A DNA stretch of 64,000 nt, from positions 12,389 to 76,388 of the forward strand of contig JACKBM010000027.1 of NCBI GenBank assembly GCA_020634575.1. Reading direction: 5' to 3'. Source of the stretch: Ardenticatenales bacterium (GTDB lineage Bacteria; Chloroflexota; Anaerolineae; Promineifilales; Promineifilaceae). The position numbers were made by a program, and so were the translations under genes. The notes beneath the pieces are model-generated. The model saw only the letters and a program-made list of their open reading frames with translations. It ran no database searches and was not told the DNA's origin. Shown one piece after another: positions 44,486 to 53,226 of this stretch (position 1 is its first letter; the number at the start of each line of letters is the position of its first letter).

Positions 44486-44500
44486 GAGAAACCTTTTTTG

Positions 44501-44573
44501 CCACAGATTAACACGGATTTGGCAGGATTTTTTTCATTCAAAGAATCCGTGCCAAATCCGTGTTAATCCGTGG
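44501..44573. repeat. Long inverted repeat between genes
   Basis: 24-base arms at 44501-44524 and 44550-44573, one mismatch, 25-base loop. The core reads TAACACGGATTTGGCA. It sits between the phosphoesterase stop and the LLM gene start and could act as a terminator or be a dispersed repeat. Similar wording (CCGCAGATTTACACAGATTT) recurs at 49866-49975. Confidence 0.8.
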
Positions 44574-44581
44574 CCACTCTT

Positions 44582-45430
44582 CTAAACATCGGTTATGCCA
44601 AGTTCCTGGAGGTAGCGGTTAACAGAGGCGCGCATGCTGATCTCGCCGGCCTGGACCGCCGGTTCGTAAGCCCGGTACCAGCCCGGGATCAACGGTGTGG
44701 CCCGGCGGTGCTCAGCCAGGATCAACCGGGCGAAATCGCCGCTCTCTGCCAAATAACCTGACTCAAAAAACAGCCGGTCAGTCAGGGCGCGATCATAGGC
44801 CAGCCGGACAATCTCGGCCTGCCATTCATCGTCTCGTAGCGTTAACCGGGCGTAAGCCGAGCGCGGGTCGTCGTCAAACGGCTGCCCCACCGAACCGACG
44901 TTGATAACCAGGGTGCCATCCAACTGGCGCAGCAGCGGCCGGTGGGTGTGGCCGGCCAGGAACACGTCTGGCGCCGGCGCGATTTTCTCACGCAGTTCCT
45001 CGTCGCTGGTTTTGGGGAAGATGCCGTTGCGGTTGCCCAGCATGGAGGCATGGACCAGGCGGAGCTGGGTACCGGCCGGTTCCGCCAACACCAGCTCATC
45101 CGGGAAGGCCGCCAGCGCTGCCGCATACGGCTCAATCCGGGCAAATGTCCAGCGGGCGTGGCCCATCAGTTCATACGGCGGGCCACTTGTGGGCCAATCC
45201 CCTGCCTGGTAACTCAACACATAATCTTCATGATTGCCGCGAATGACCTGCCACTCTTCCCGGGCCACCATTTCCAATACCCGGGCGACACATTCACCCG
45301 GCTGCGGCCCCCGGTTGATGATATCACCGCCGACCCAGACCAGGTCCGGCCGCCAGCGGGCAATATCCGCCAGCACCACCTCCAGCGCCGCCAGGTTACT
45401 GTGAATATCCGCCATCACGGCAATTTTCAT
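44582..45430 (-). CDS. Calcineurin-like metallophosphoesterase
   Basis: 282 aa from the ATG at 45430 (GGGAAGG ribosome site; the frame is open to 45484). Metal-binding motifs in order: ADIHSNLAALE, GGDIINRGPQP, RGNHEDYV and AGHTHRPLLRQ, as in YfcE/MJ0936-type phosphodiesterases. Cytosolic. Substrate not predictable; relatives act on cyclic or model phosphodiesters. Single gene flanked by two hairpin repeats. Confidence 0.88.
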   Translation of the reverse strand: MKIAVMADIHSNLAALEVVLADIARWRPDLVWVGGDIINRGPQPGECVARVLEMVAREEWQVIRGNHEDYVLSYQAGDWPTSGPPYELMGHARWTFARIEPYAAALAAFPDELVLAEPAGTQLRLVHASMLGNRNGIFPKTSDEELREKIAPAPDVFLAGHTHRPLLRQLDGTLVINVGSVGQPFDDDPRSAYARLTLRDDEWQAEIVRLAYDRALTDRLFFESGYLAESGDFARLILAEHRRATPLIPGWYRAYEPAVQAGEISMRASVNRYLQELGITDV

Positions 45431-45538
45431 ACGACCACCTTCCCAAAAGCCGTCTTTATAACACGAGGTGGGAGGACTGCCCATAGCTGAGGCCCGCTTC
45501 GTTGGCCTCGAACCTGGGCGCGCCAGCGCGCCGGCGGA

Positions 45539-45587
45539 GTGGGCGGCAACCCAACGGGAGAATCACTACCCGTCGGGTTGCGCCCAC
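45539..45587. repeat. Imperfect hairpin in the divergent intergenic region
   Basis: Arms at 45539-45558 (GTGGGCGGCAACCCAACGGG) and 45569-45587 (CCCGTCGGGTTGCGCCCAC) pair with one bulge and one mismatch. It lies in the 237-base gap between the divergent phosphoesterase and sulfatase genes. GCGCGCCAGCGCGCC just upstream is a second small palindrome. Confidence 0.65.
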
Positions 45588-45667
45588 CCCGCCTATGCCC
45601 TGCCAGGTTATTGCCCCCAGCCACAGGTGACTGCATAATCAGATCTGTATTGCTCAAGAGGAACCCC

Positions 45668-47221
45668 ATGCCCAACCCTGACCAATCAGTTTCACAACCT
45701 AACATTCTCATGATCATGGTCGATCAGCTGGCCGCGCCGGCGCTGGCCTGTTACGGCCACCCATTGACCAAAACGCCTAACCTGGACCGGTTGGCGGCGT
45801 CCGGTGTCGTCTTTGAGAACGCCTATTGCAATAGTCCCCTCTGCTCCCCCTCGCGGGCCAGCATGATGACCGGCCAATTGCCGAGTCAGATAGGTACCTA
45901 CGACAACGCGGCTCATTTTTCGGCCGACATCCCCACCCTGGCCCATTACCTGCGCGCCGCCGGCTACCAGACCTGTTTGTCTGGCAAGATGCATTTTGTC
46001 GGGCCGGACCAACTCCATGGCTTTGAAGAACGGTTGACCACCGACATCTATCCGGCCGATTATGGCTGGACCCCCGACTGGGAACAGCCCGAGGTCCGCC
46101 CCAGCTGGTATCACAACATGCTCAGCGTCGTCCAGGCCGGCACCTGCGTCAGCAGCAATCAGCTCGATTTTGATGAGGAAGTCGCCTACCACAGCGTCCG
46201 CCACCTGAGCCAGTTGGCCCGCCGCGATGACACGCGCCCCTGGTTCCTGCTGGCCTCCTTCACCCATCCTCACGACCCCTTCGCTATCCCGCAAGCGTAT
46301 TGGGACCGCTACGACCATGCAGCCATCGACATGCCAGCTGTCCCCCAGCTCCCCTACGATGAGTTGGACCCGCACAGCCAGCGGCTGCACCATGTCTGCG
46401 CGATGGCCGAATACGAGCAGACGCCTGAGCGCGTCCGCAACGCCCGCCACGCCTATTACGGCGCCATCAGCTACATCGACGACAAGGTCGGCCAGCTCCT
46501 GGCGGGGCTGGAAGCAACGGGTCAGGCGGACAACACCATCATCCTCTTCGTGAGTGACCATGGCGAGATGCTGGGTGAGCGGGGCCTGTGGTACAAGATG
46601 TCGTTTTTTGAATGGTCGGCGCGCGTGCCCATCATCCTGCATGCGCCAAGGCGCTGGGCGGCCCGGCGGGTGGCAACACCCGTTTCACTGGTCGACATCC
46701 TGCCCACGTTGAGCGAGCTGGCGGGCCACCCGGCCACCGCGCCGGAACTGGCCGGCCAAAGTCTCGTTCCCCTGGCCGAGGGAGCAGCCGAGGAACGGAC
46801 CGTCTACGGCGAGATGCTGGCCGAAGGCGCCGTCGCGCCGCTGCTGCTGATCCGGCGGGGCAACTACAAATACATCTACAGCGAACCGGACCCCGAACAG
46901 CTCTATGATCTGGCCAACGATCCCCTGGAAATGGATAACCTGGCCGGGAAGCCCGAATTCCAGACGCTTTGCAGCGAGTTCCGGGCCGAAATGAACCAGA
47001 AATGGGCAGTCGCCGCACTCCATCAGCAGATCCTGGCCAGCCAGCGCCGTCGTCGCCTGGTGGACGCAGCGTTACGCCAGGGTGAGCATTCCCCGTGGGA
47101 GTTCCAACCGTTCGAAGATGCGGCCCAAAAATATATGCGTAATCATATGGACCTGAATGTGCTGGAAAAAACTGCTCGCTTCCCGTCCCCGGACGTGCCA
47201 CCGCCTGATCACCCGCTCTAG
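45668..47221 (+). CDS. betC: Choline-sulfatase-type sulfatase
   Basis: 517 aa from the ATG at 45668 (AGAGGA ribosome site; the frame is open to 45539). Sulfatase signature with Cys59, the residue converted to formylglycine, in PLCSPSRASMMTGQLPS. Metal-site segments are NILMIMVDQLAAPALACYGH and FVSDHGEMLGERGLWYK. The C-terminal extension typical of choline sulfatases is present (SQRRRRLVDAALRQG, then WEFQPFEDAAQKYMRNHMD). It hydrolyses choline-O-sulfate or a close sulfate ester; no signal peptide, so cytosolic. No choline transporter or bet dehydrogenase genes adjoin it, so the substrate remains probable rather than certain. Confidence 0.86.
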   Translation: MPNPDQSVSQPNILMIMVDQLAAPALACYGHPLTKTPNLDRLAASGVVFENAYCNSPLCSPSRASMMTGQLPSQIGTYDNAAHFSADIPTLAHYLRAAGYQTCLSGKMHFVGPDQLHGFEERLTTDIYPADYGWTPDWEQPEVRPSWYHNMLSVVQAGTCVSSNQLDFDEEVAYHSVRHLSQLARRDDTRPWFLLASFTHPHDPFAIPQAYWDRYDHAAIDMPAVPQLPYDELDPHSQRLHHVCAMAEYEQTPERVRNARHAYYGAISYIDDKVGQLLAGLEATGQADNTIILFVSDHGEMLGERGLWYKMSFFEWSARVPIILHAPRRWAARRVATPVSLVDILPTLSELAGHPATAPELAGQSLVPLAEGAAEERTVYGEMLAEGAVAPLLLIRRGNYKYIYSEPDPEQLYDLANDPLEMDNLAGKPEFQTLCSEFRAEMNQKWAVAALHQQILASQRRRRLVDAALRQGEHSPWEFQPFEDAAQKYMRNHMDLNVLEKTARFPSPDVPPPDHPL

Positions 47222-47324
47222 TAGGGAAGCGCAATAAGGATGGTCACGAATGAGCGCAAAGTCTACTCTGGGCATTCGCGCTCATCCGCGACCAATCTTC
47301 CCGCTCACGCTGCTCCAAATCGTT

Positions 47325-47330
47325 TATACT
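47325..47330 (+). promoter_or_regulatory. Predicted -10 box, leaderless start of the acylase gene
   Basis: TATACT at 47325-47330 ends 6 bases before the ATG at 47337. No -35 box at the usual distance and no ribosome site. Upstream, ATGAGCGC (47249-47256) and GCGCTCAT (47278-47285) form an inverted repeat. Confidence 0.4.
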
Positions 47331-47336
47331 AGGACC

Positions 47337-49766
47337 ATGAAAAACACCTGGAAATTCCTCGGCCCGACGCTGGCAGCCACGGCGGCGGCGCTGGGTGCTG
47401 GTTATTATTGGCTGTTCCGCCGGCCGCTGCCGCAGACCAATGGCACCATCAGCCTGCATGGGCTGGACCGGCCGGTCACCATCTACCGCGACGCCTGGGG
47501 CATCCCCCACATCTACGCCGACAACATTCCCGACCTTTACTTCGCCCAGGGCTACGTCCACGCTCAGGACCGGCTCTGGCAAATGGACTTTTACCGCCGC
47601 CTGGCCGCCGGCCGCCTGGCCGAAATCCTTGGCCCGCGCGCCCTCGACCTCGACCGTTGGGTACGGACTCTCAGCCTGCGCCACGTCGCTGAGCAGGAAG
47701 TGCGCATGCTCAGCGACGAGACCCACAATCAGCTGGCTGCCTATGCCGCCGGCGTCAACGCCCGCATCGCGCAGGGGCGCCGGCCGGCTGAGTGCAAAAT
47801 TCTGGGCTACATTCCCGAACCCTGGCAAGCAGCCGACACCGTAGCCTGGAGCAAGATGATGGCCTGGAATCTCTCCGTCAACTGGGAGACGGAGCTGTTG
47901 CGGGCCCAGCTCATCGCCCGGCTCGGCCCGGAATTGGCGGCTGAGCTGGAACCGGGCCAATTTGACCGTTGGCCAACGGCGATACCGGCCGGTACCGACT
48001 TCAGCCACCTCGGTCAGGCCGCCCTCGACAAGGCCGAATCGGCCCGCCGCTGGCTGGGGCCGTCGCCTCACCAGGGGCTCGGCAGCAACAATTGGGCCGT
48101 CGCCCCCGAACGCACCGTCAGCGGCGACGCCATCTTCGCCAATGACATGCACCTGGGCATGAACGCCCCCGGCATCTGGTATGAAAACCACCTGGTTGCG
48201 CCCGATTACCAGGTCACCGGCGTCACCTTCCCCGGCCAGCCCGGCATCATCTCCGGTCACAACGGCCGCGTCGCCTGGGGCTACACCAACGGCTTTTCCG
48301 ATGTGCAGGACCTCTACCTCGAGGATCTGCGCCAGGTTGGCGAGAAACAGTTTCAATACCGGTTCAAGGATGAATGGCTGGATGCTGCCTGCCGCGAAGA
48401 ATGGATTCGCGTCAAGGGCGCCGACCCGGTCCGTGAGCTGGTCGTCGCCACCCACCACGGCCCCATCATCAACAAGCTCGTGAGCAATGAACTTCAGCGC
48501 GAGCCGTTCCATGACCAGCCCCTGGCGCTGCAATGGACGGCGCTAACGCCGGACCCGGCCATGCAGGAAACCTTGCTGGCAATGAACAGTGCTCGCAGCT
48601 GCGCCGCCATGTATGAAGCGCTGCGCGGCTGGGTTGTGCCGACACAAAACGTTGTCTACGCCGACGTCGAAGGCAACATCGCCCACACCCACGCCGGCCG
48701 CATCCCGGTGCGTGACGGTGAACCGGCCCTGGTGCCGGTGCCCGGCTGGGCAGGTGAGCATGAATGGATCGGCTACATCCCCTTTGACGAGCTGCCCCAT
48801 CAGCACAACCCGGAGAGCGGCTTCATCGGCACCGCCAACAACGCCGTCGCCGATGAGTATTACCCCTATTTTGTCAGTAAGGATTTCTCAACAGGCGACC
48901 GGGCCCAGCGTATTGCCGCCTGGCTAACAGGCCCCTACAAAGTCGATCTGATCACGATGCAGCAGATGCAGTATGACACCGTCTCCCAGACTGCGCTTGA
49001 GGTGGCGGCCCGGCTGGCAGTCCTGCCCACGGCAGACCCGTTTATCGGCTCGCTGCTGGCGGAGATGACCCTGTGGGATGGGGATTTACGCAAAGAAAGC
49101 CGGCCCGCGGCGGTCTACGAGGTGTTTATGCACCAGATGGCCCGTCTCGTCCTGGCGCCGAAGCTGGGCGACCTGCTGGACCGGGCCATGGGCCAGGGAC
49201 CAACCCCGATTCTGGCCTCAGATACGCTGTTCTCGGCCCGGGTGCGTGAATGGTTGGAGAATTTACTGGATAAGCCAGAATCGGTCTGGTTTGATCTGGG
49301 CCATGGCGAGAAACGGGATGATTGTATGCGGCTGGCCATGCAGGCGACGGTTGCGTATTTGCGCCAGGAGTTGGGCGAGGATCCGGCCGGTTGGCAATGG
49401 GGCGCCCTGCACAAGCTCCATTTTGCCCATTCCCTGGGCACCCAACCGCCGCTCGACCGCATCTTCAACCGCGGCCCCTATCCCTATCCCGGCGACGCGA
49501 CCACCCTACACGCATCCGGCGGCAGTTCCAGCGACCTGCGCGCGACCGGCCGGATCTCAGCGCCTTTCCGCTTCATCGTCGATATGGGGCGGGTCGAGCG
49601 GGCCTGGGGCCAGCTCGTGCCTGGCCAATCCGGCCACCCGGCCAGCCGCCACTACGCCGACCAGATCAAGGACCACCTCACCGGCTTCTACCACCCGATG
49701 TGGTTCACCCTGGCCGACGTCGAGAGCAACGCCGTCGACATCCTGCAGCTACAACCCCGCTTTTAG
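47337..49766 (+). CDS. Penicillin-acylase family (S45) Ntn-hydrolase
   Basis: 809 aa from the ATG at 47337. An N-terminal helix (GPTLAATAAALGAGYYWLF) acts as signal or anchor. Alpha-chain region: YRDAWGIPHIYADNIPDLYF and GYVHAQDRLWQMDFYRRLAA. The nucleophile is Ser250 in GLGSNNWAVAP, where autocleavage would release the beta chain; later family motifs are NDMHLGMNAPGIWYENHL, ISGHNGRVAWGYTNGFSDVQ and the C-terminal ASGGSSSDLRATG. Members cleave amide bonds of beta-lactams, acyl-homoserine lactones or other acyl amides; the true substrate is unknown. Acts outside the membrane. Confidence 0.9.
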   Translation: MKNTWKFLGPTLAATAAALGAGYYWLFRRPLPQTNGTISLHGLDRPVTIYRDAWGIPHIYADNIPDLYFAQGYVHAQDRLWQMDFYRRLAAGRLAEILGPRALDLDRWVRTLSLRHVAEQEVRMLSDETHNQLAAYAAGVNARIAQGRRPAECKILGYIPEPWQAADTVAWSKMMAWNLSVNWETELLRAQLIARLGPELAAELEPGQFDRWPTAIPAGTDFSHLGQAALDKAESARRWLGPSPHQGLGSNNWAVAPERTVSGDAIFANDMHLGMNAPGIWYENHLVAPDYQVTGVTFPGQPGIISGHNGRVAWGYTNGFSDVQDLYLEDLRQVGEKQFQYRFKDEWLDAACREEWIRVKGADPVRELVVATHHGPIINKLVSNELQREPFHDQPLALQWTALTPDPAMQETLLAMNSARSCAAMYEALRGWVVPTQNVVYADVEGNIAHTHAGRIPVRDGEPALVPVPGWAGEHEWIGYIPFDELPHQHNPESGFIGTANNAVADEYYPYFVSKDFSTGDRAQRIAAWLTGPYKVDLITMQQMQYDTVSQTALEVAARLAVLPTADPFIGSLLAEMTLWDGDLRKESRPAAVYEVFMHQMARLVLAPKLGDLLDRAMGQGPTPILASDTLFSARVREWLENLLDKPESVWFDLGHGEKRDDCMRLAMQATVAYLRQELGEDPAGWQWGALHKLHFAHSLGTQPPLDRIFNRGPYPYPGDATTLHASGGSSSDLRATGRISAPFRFIVDMGRVERAWGQLVPGQSGHPASRHYADQIKDHLTGFYHPMWFTLADVESNAVDILQLQPRF

Positions 49767-49773
49767 AAATCAA

Positions 49774-49803
49774 AAAGGGCGCAGCCAATTGGCCGCGCCC
49801 TTT
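49774..49803 (+). terminator. Terminator after the acylase gene
   Basis: AAAGGGCGC (49774-49782) pairs with GCGCCCTTT (49795-49803); the inner sequence AGCCAATTGGCC extends the stem. A T/C-rich run follows. It begins 8 bases after the stop codon. Confidence 0.82.
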
Positions 49804-49865
49804 CCTTCTTCTCTTCCTCATAAAAACGGTCGTTAGGAAAACCGAGAAAGCTTTTCGGAATTCTT

Positions 49866-49975
49866 TAGCCGCAGATGCCGCAGATTTACACAGATTTTTT
49901 TCTCTAATCAATCCCAAAAATCTGCGGCAACTTGTGCTGAGCACAGCGAAGTATCTGCGGCAAACTTTCTTTGAA
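49866..49975. repeat. Dispersed-type repeat with inverted CCGCAGAT blocks
   Basis: GCCGCAGAT occurs at the left side, with ACACAGATTTTTTT and an opposing AAAAATCTGCGGC, then TATCTGCGGCAAA at the right. It fills the gap between the acylase terminator and the LysM gene. The word CAGATTTACACAGATT is close to the arms of the repeat at 44501-44573, so both may belong to one repeat family. Confidence 0.6.
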
Positions 49976-49992
49976 AGCTTGTTGCGGTTTAC

Positions 49993-51012
49993 CTAATCCA
50001 GCTTGGGGATCTTGAAGGTCTGGCCGACCCGGATCAGGCTGGGATTCGCGCCGATAATCTCTTTGTTGGCCTCGTAGATCGCCATCCATTTATCACGGGC
50101 GGCGGAGCCATAAAATTTCAGGGCGATGCCGCTGAGGGTGTCGCCGGACACGACGGTGTGCTCACCAACCCATTTGGCTGCTTCCGCTTCGGCAGCGGCT
50201 GCCTGGGCGGCGGCTTCGTCAGCCGCCTGCTTGGCTGCATCGGCCTTAGCCTTGCGCTCGGCCATCATTTCGTCATGACGCTCTTTGGCGGCGGCCGCCG
50301 CCTGTTCCTTGCGCGTCTCCTCGATCCGCTGCTGGGCAACTTCGCGGCGGTGCGCTGCTTCTTCAGCCAGCTGGCGCTCTTTGGCCTGCCGCTCACGGGC
50401 CGCTTTCATTTTCGCCTGCAGCTCAGCCTGTTTTTCCCGCGCCTCGCGCTCAGCCTGCGCCTTCTGAGCGGCTTCGTCGCGCCGCGCTTTGGCCTGGGCC
50501 CGAACCTTGGCCTGGGCTGCGGCATCAGCCGCCCGGGCGGCAGCGGCCCGCTCCGCTTTGTCGGATGCCGAGGCCTGCAGGGCGTTGGTCACCGCCTCAA
50601 GCGCTTCCTTTTCATCGTCACTGGTCTTGTCGCCCAAGCCAAAGGCGCCCTCGCCAGCCGCATTCGCTACTGCCTTGCCGATGCCAAGCAAAAAGTCGTT
50701 GTAGGCATCCATGTCGGCAGCATCAGCTTTGTCTTCCAGCAAATCCCCAATTTTGTTCAGGGCGTTGATGGCATCGGTGAACTTAGCCCGATTCAGCTCC
50801 TTGGGCGTATCTTCCGGCACGTCAGCCAGGACCGCGCGCACAAAGGCGTTGCTGGATTTGCTTTCCAACGCGTCATCCATCGCCTTGGATTCCTTGCGCC
50901 GCGTCAGGATCGCCTGCCGGCCATCAACCGTCGCCACGGCCGCATAGACCCAGTAAGGTGCGCTGGTAAGTTGCGCCCATTCGGCAGCCGAAAATGAGGA
51001 TTTGCTGGTCAT
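49993..51012 (-). CDS. LysM protein with Ala/Glu-rich coiled coil and no signal peptide
   Basis: 339 aa from the ATG at 51012 (GGAG ribosome site 9 bases upstream). The N-terminal ~140 residues form an acidic helical domain (FSAAEWAQLTSAPYWVYAAV; DALESKSSNAFVRAVLAD). A long Ala/Arg/Glu/Lys coiled coil follows (~155-280), then one LysM domain at ~289-339 (HTVVSGDTLSGIALKFYG; IIGANPSLIRVGQTFKIP). No signal peptide or helix is present, which is unusual because LysM normally binds cell-wall glycan outside the cell; an intracellular LysM is known in the BON-LysM protein YgaU/Kbp, a potassium-binding protein. The final 55 residues resemble that type. Confidence 0.85.
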   Translation of the reverse strand: MTSKSSFSAAEWAQLTSAPYWVYAAVATVDGRQAILTRRKESKAMDDALESKSSNAFVRAVLADVPEDTPKELNRAKFTDAINALNKIGDLLEDKADAADMDAYNDFLLGIGKAVANAAGEGAFGLGDKTSDDEKEALEAVTNALQASASDKAERAAAARAADAAAQAKVRAQAKARRDEAAQKAQAEREAREKQAELQAKMKAARERQAKERQLAEEAAHRREVAQQRIEETRKEQAAAAAKERHDEMMAERKAKADAAKQAADEAAAQAAAAEAEAAKWVGEHTVVSGDTLSGIALKFYGSAARDKWMAIYEANKEIIGANPSLIRVGQTFKIPKLD

Positions 51013-51075
51013 ATTTTCTATCTCCACAACTAATCAAGTAATTGACAAAGCACAGTAGATTGGACGTTTTAAGGC

Positions 51076-51131
51076 GAGGAAAACAGCCAGGACCAGAGCC
51101 TCCCCAGGTTTGGCCGACGGCTGTTTTCCTC
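51076..51131. repeat. Inverted repeat between LysM and nucleotidyltransferase genes
   Basis: Perfect 13-base arms GAGGAAAACAGCC (51076-51088) and GGCTGTTTTCCTC (51119-51131) around a 30-base loop, in the 180-base gap between two genes of the same strand. It may be a terminator for the nucleotidyltransferase operon, although no T-run follows. Confidence 0.6.
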
Positions 51132-51192
51132 CTATGCCGTCCTTATAGACACTATCTTAGCAAGACGGTCACTTATTGCCTATCAACTAGAT

Positions 51193-52095
51193 CTAAAATA
51201 TGACCTTGTCCTGCAGGCGGGCACCGGCCGGTACCTCACCCCCCGGCAGCACGACCACATTCTGCAAAAACGCCCCCGGCCCCACCTGGCAGTCCGCCTC
51301 CAAAATGACACCGGTTGTCAGCACCGCCCCCTCACCTACCTGGGCCGATGGCGCCACGAAATTCGGCTGCCCGGCCCGGTCCAAAAGGTGCTGGCCAATC
51401 AACAACAGGTCTTCGGGCGCCGTCAGCGTATAGCGCCGCGCAAACAGATGGCCGTAAACGCCTGGCTCGCGGGCCATCAGCCGCCGAATCGGCTCCTGAA
51501 TCTCCAGTTCGCCACGGGGCGACAACGGGATCTCGTCCAGCTCGGCCAAAAAATCATGGGCCAGGCAATACAGCGGCAGCGAGATAATGTCCGATGGCGC
51601 TTCGTCTAGCGACGGTTTCTCGATAATCTCGGTCACCCGCGCCCCATCCCAGACCACCACCCCGGAGCGGCTCAACAGCTCACGCTTCTGCGGCATCAAC
51701 GCCAGTAGCCCCAACTCGCCCATGCGCCCCTGCCAGCGGCGCAGATAGTCTTGCAGCGCCGCCGCATCCACCAGATTGTCACAGGCCGAAATCACCACAT
51801 CACCCTGCACAAACGGCGCCGCCCGGCGCAGGGCGTCACCAGAACCACGCGGCTCAGTCTGAAAGGCAAAGTCGACCTTGCCGCGAAAACGTTCATCCTG
51901 ACTAAAATAGGCCTGGCAGGCGTCATCATCCGGCCGGATCACCAGCACAAAGGCGTCCACACCCGCCGCCAGCATGTCAGCCATGATCCAGGCCATAAAT
52001 GGCTGGCCCATGATCGGCACCATCCCCTTGCTGTAACGGTCGCTGAGAGGGCGCAAACGGCTGCCGCGACCAGCCGCCAGAATAATCCCTTGCAT
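51193..52095 (-). CDS. Sugar-1-phosphate nucleotidyltransferase with left-handed beta-helix tail
   Basis: 300 aa. NTP-transferase start MQGIILAAGRGSRLRPLSDR, YSKGMVPIMGQPFMAWIM, metal-site SACDNLVDAA and IIEKPSLDEAPSDIISLPLY. Residues ~245-300 are hexapeptide-like (VGEGAVLTTGVILEADCQVG). It activates a sugar phosphate to an NDP-sugar; which sugar is not clear. The stop of the GHMP kinase gene lies directly before its start, which pairs a sugar-1-kinase with the matching nucleotidyltransferase, a salvage arrangement (inference). Confidence 0.87.
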   Translation of the reverse strand: MQGIILAAGRGSRLRPLSDRYSKGMVPIMGQPFMAWIMADMLAAGVDAFVLVIRPDDDACQAYFSQDERFRGKVDFAFQTEPRGSGDALRRAAPFVQGDVVISACDNLVDAAALQDYLRRWQGRMGELGLLALMPQKRELLSRSGVVVWDGARVTEIIEKPSLDEAPSDIISLPLYCLAHDFLAELDEIPLSPRGELEIQEPIRRLMAREPGVYGHLFARRYTLTAPEDLLLIGQHLLDRAGQPNFVAPSAQVGEGAVLTTGVILEADCQVGPGAFLQNVVVLPGGEVPAGARLQDKVIF

Positions 52096-53226
52096 CTAAC
52101 TCACCTGCTCCACGATCAATCCCTTTTGAGCCAGTTCCGGCACAAAAAAGCGCGCCTCGCCCAGCCCGGCCTCAGCCGCGACCTGGCGCCAGCCAGTCAG
52201 AAACTCAGCCTGCTGCTCCGGCGGCACCAGGGCAAACACCGAACCGCCGCCGCCGGCCCCGGTCAGTTTGGCGCCCAGCGCCCCCAACGCCAGGGCAGAT
52301 TGGATAAGATGGTTGTTCGCCCAGCCGGCGCCATCGCTAAAGCCGCAGTAATTCATCATCTCGTCGACGATGGCGTGGTTCCGATTCATCAGCTGGCCAA
52401 AAGTAGGCCAATCATGGGTCAACAAGGCATATTTGCCGCGCCAGGCCGTCTCCCAGGCAGATTGCATAAAACGGACCATGGGCGGAGGCGGTCCGCCCGT
52501 TTGCTCCCAGCCGGCGTGTTCCTCAAGATATCTGGGGCGCATCCGGCCATGGACATCACCAGAATCATGTTGGATGCCCGAGGTGCAGATCACCAGGGGC
52601 ACAGCGGGCGCGTATTGGTCCAGCCGTTCGTAGGTAACCAGCGGTTCCTCACCCAGCGGCTGGTGAATGAGCTTGCCCCGATAATCCAGGTATGCCAGGC
52701 CGCCCAGCAGCGGCGCATAACGGTCAGCGTAGCCACAGGCGATACCCAGGCCAAGTTCTTCGGTCCGCTGGGTCAGTTCAGCCAGCAGATAATCATGATG
52801 TTGGCGGGGCGACAACCCATAGAGCGTACGCATGGCGGCCAGCGTCAGCATCACCAGCAGGGAGGAGCCCCCCAGGCCGCTTTGCCGGGGCACGTCGGTC
52901 CAAAAGCTGAGCTGAAAGCCATGGTGGCTGACCTTTTGCTGCCATTCAGGGCTATGCTGCCACAGTTGCGCCAGGGAGGCCGCTTGCAGGAAGAAACGGG
53001 TCGGCGGCATCTCATTGAGCGTGTTCAGCGTGACCGATTCCTGGACGGGCCCAGATTCGGCGGCCAACCAATCGAACTGGTAATGACCGGCCGGTGCCCG
53101 CCGGGCCAAAACCCCGGCCCGCAGCTCCACGGCTGCTGTCAGCGTCGCAAAATCACCTTCGTTGCCATCACTGGGATTACCTAGAATGTTGATGCGGGCC
53201 GGTACGGTCAGGCGAAAAAGGCTCAT
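52096..53226 (-). CDS. GHMP-family sugar kinase (glucuronokinase-like)
   Basis: 376 aa. The N-terminal VPARINILGNPSDGNEGDFA resembles the NPSDG motif of glucuronokinase-like GHMP enzymes, the ATP loop is VPRQSGLGGSSLLVMLTL, and the C-terminal motif is AKLTGAGGGGSVFALVP. It phosphorylates an anomeric sugar hydroxyl to give a sugar-1-phosphate, which the nucleotidyltransferase encoded immediately downstream could use. Galactose, glucuronate, fucose and heptose-type substrates remain possible. The start overlaps the peptidase stop by 4 bases. Confidence 0.84.
   Translation of the reverse strand: MSLFRLTVPARINILGNPSDGNEGDFATLTAAVELRAGVLARRAPAGHYQFDWLAAESGPVQESVTLNTLNEMPPTRFFLQAASLAQLWQHSPEWQQKVSHHGFQLSFWTDVPRQSGLGGSSLLVMLTLAAMRTLYGLSPRQHHDYLLAELTQRTEELGLGIACGYADRYAPLLGGLAYLDYRGKLIHQPLGEEPLVTYERLDQYAPAVPLVICTSGIQHDSGDVHGRMRPRYLEEHAGWEQTGGPPPPMVRFMQSAWETAWRGKYALLTHDWPTFGQLMNRNHAIVDEMMNYCGFSDGAGWANNHLIQSALALGALGAKLTGAGGGGSVFALVPPEQQAEFLTGWRQVAAEAGLGEARFFVPELAQKGLIVEQVS

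Noticed and set aside
47244..48533. 429-residue minus-strand open frame
   Set aside because: Shadow of the penicillin-acylase gene; no recognisable motif and an unlikely residue composition.
51751..53184. 477-residue plus-strand open frame
   Set aside because: Antisense to the nucleotidyltransferase and GHMP kinase, both of which have clear motifs and an operon layout.
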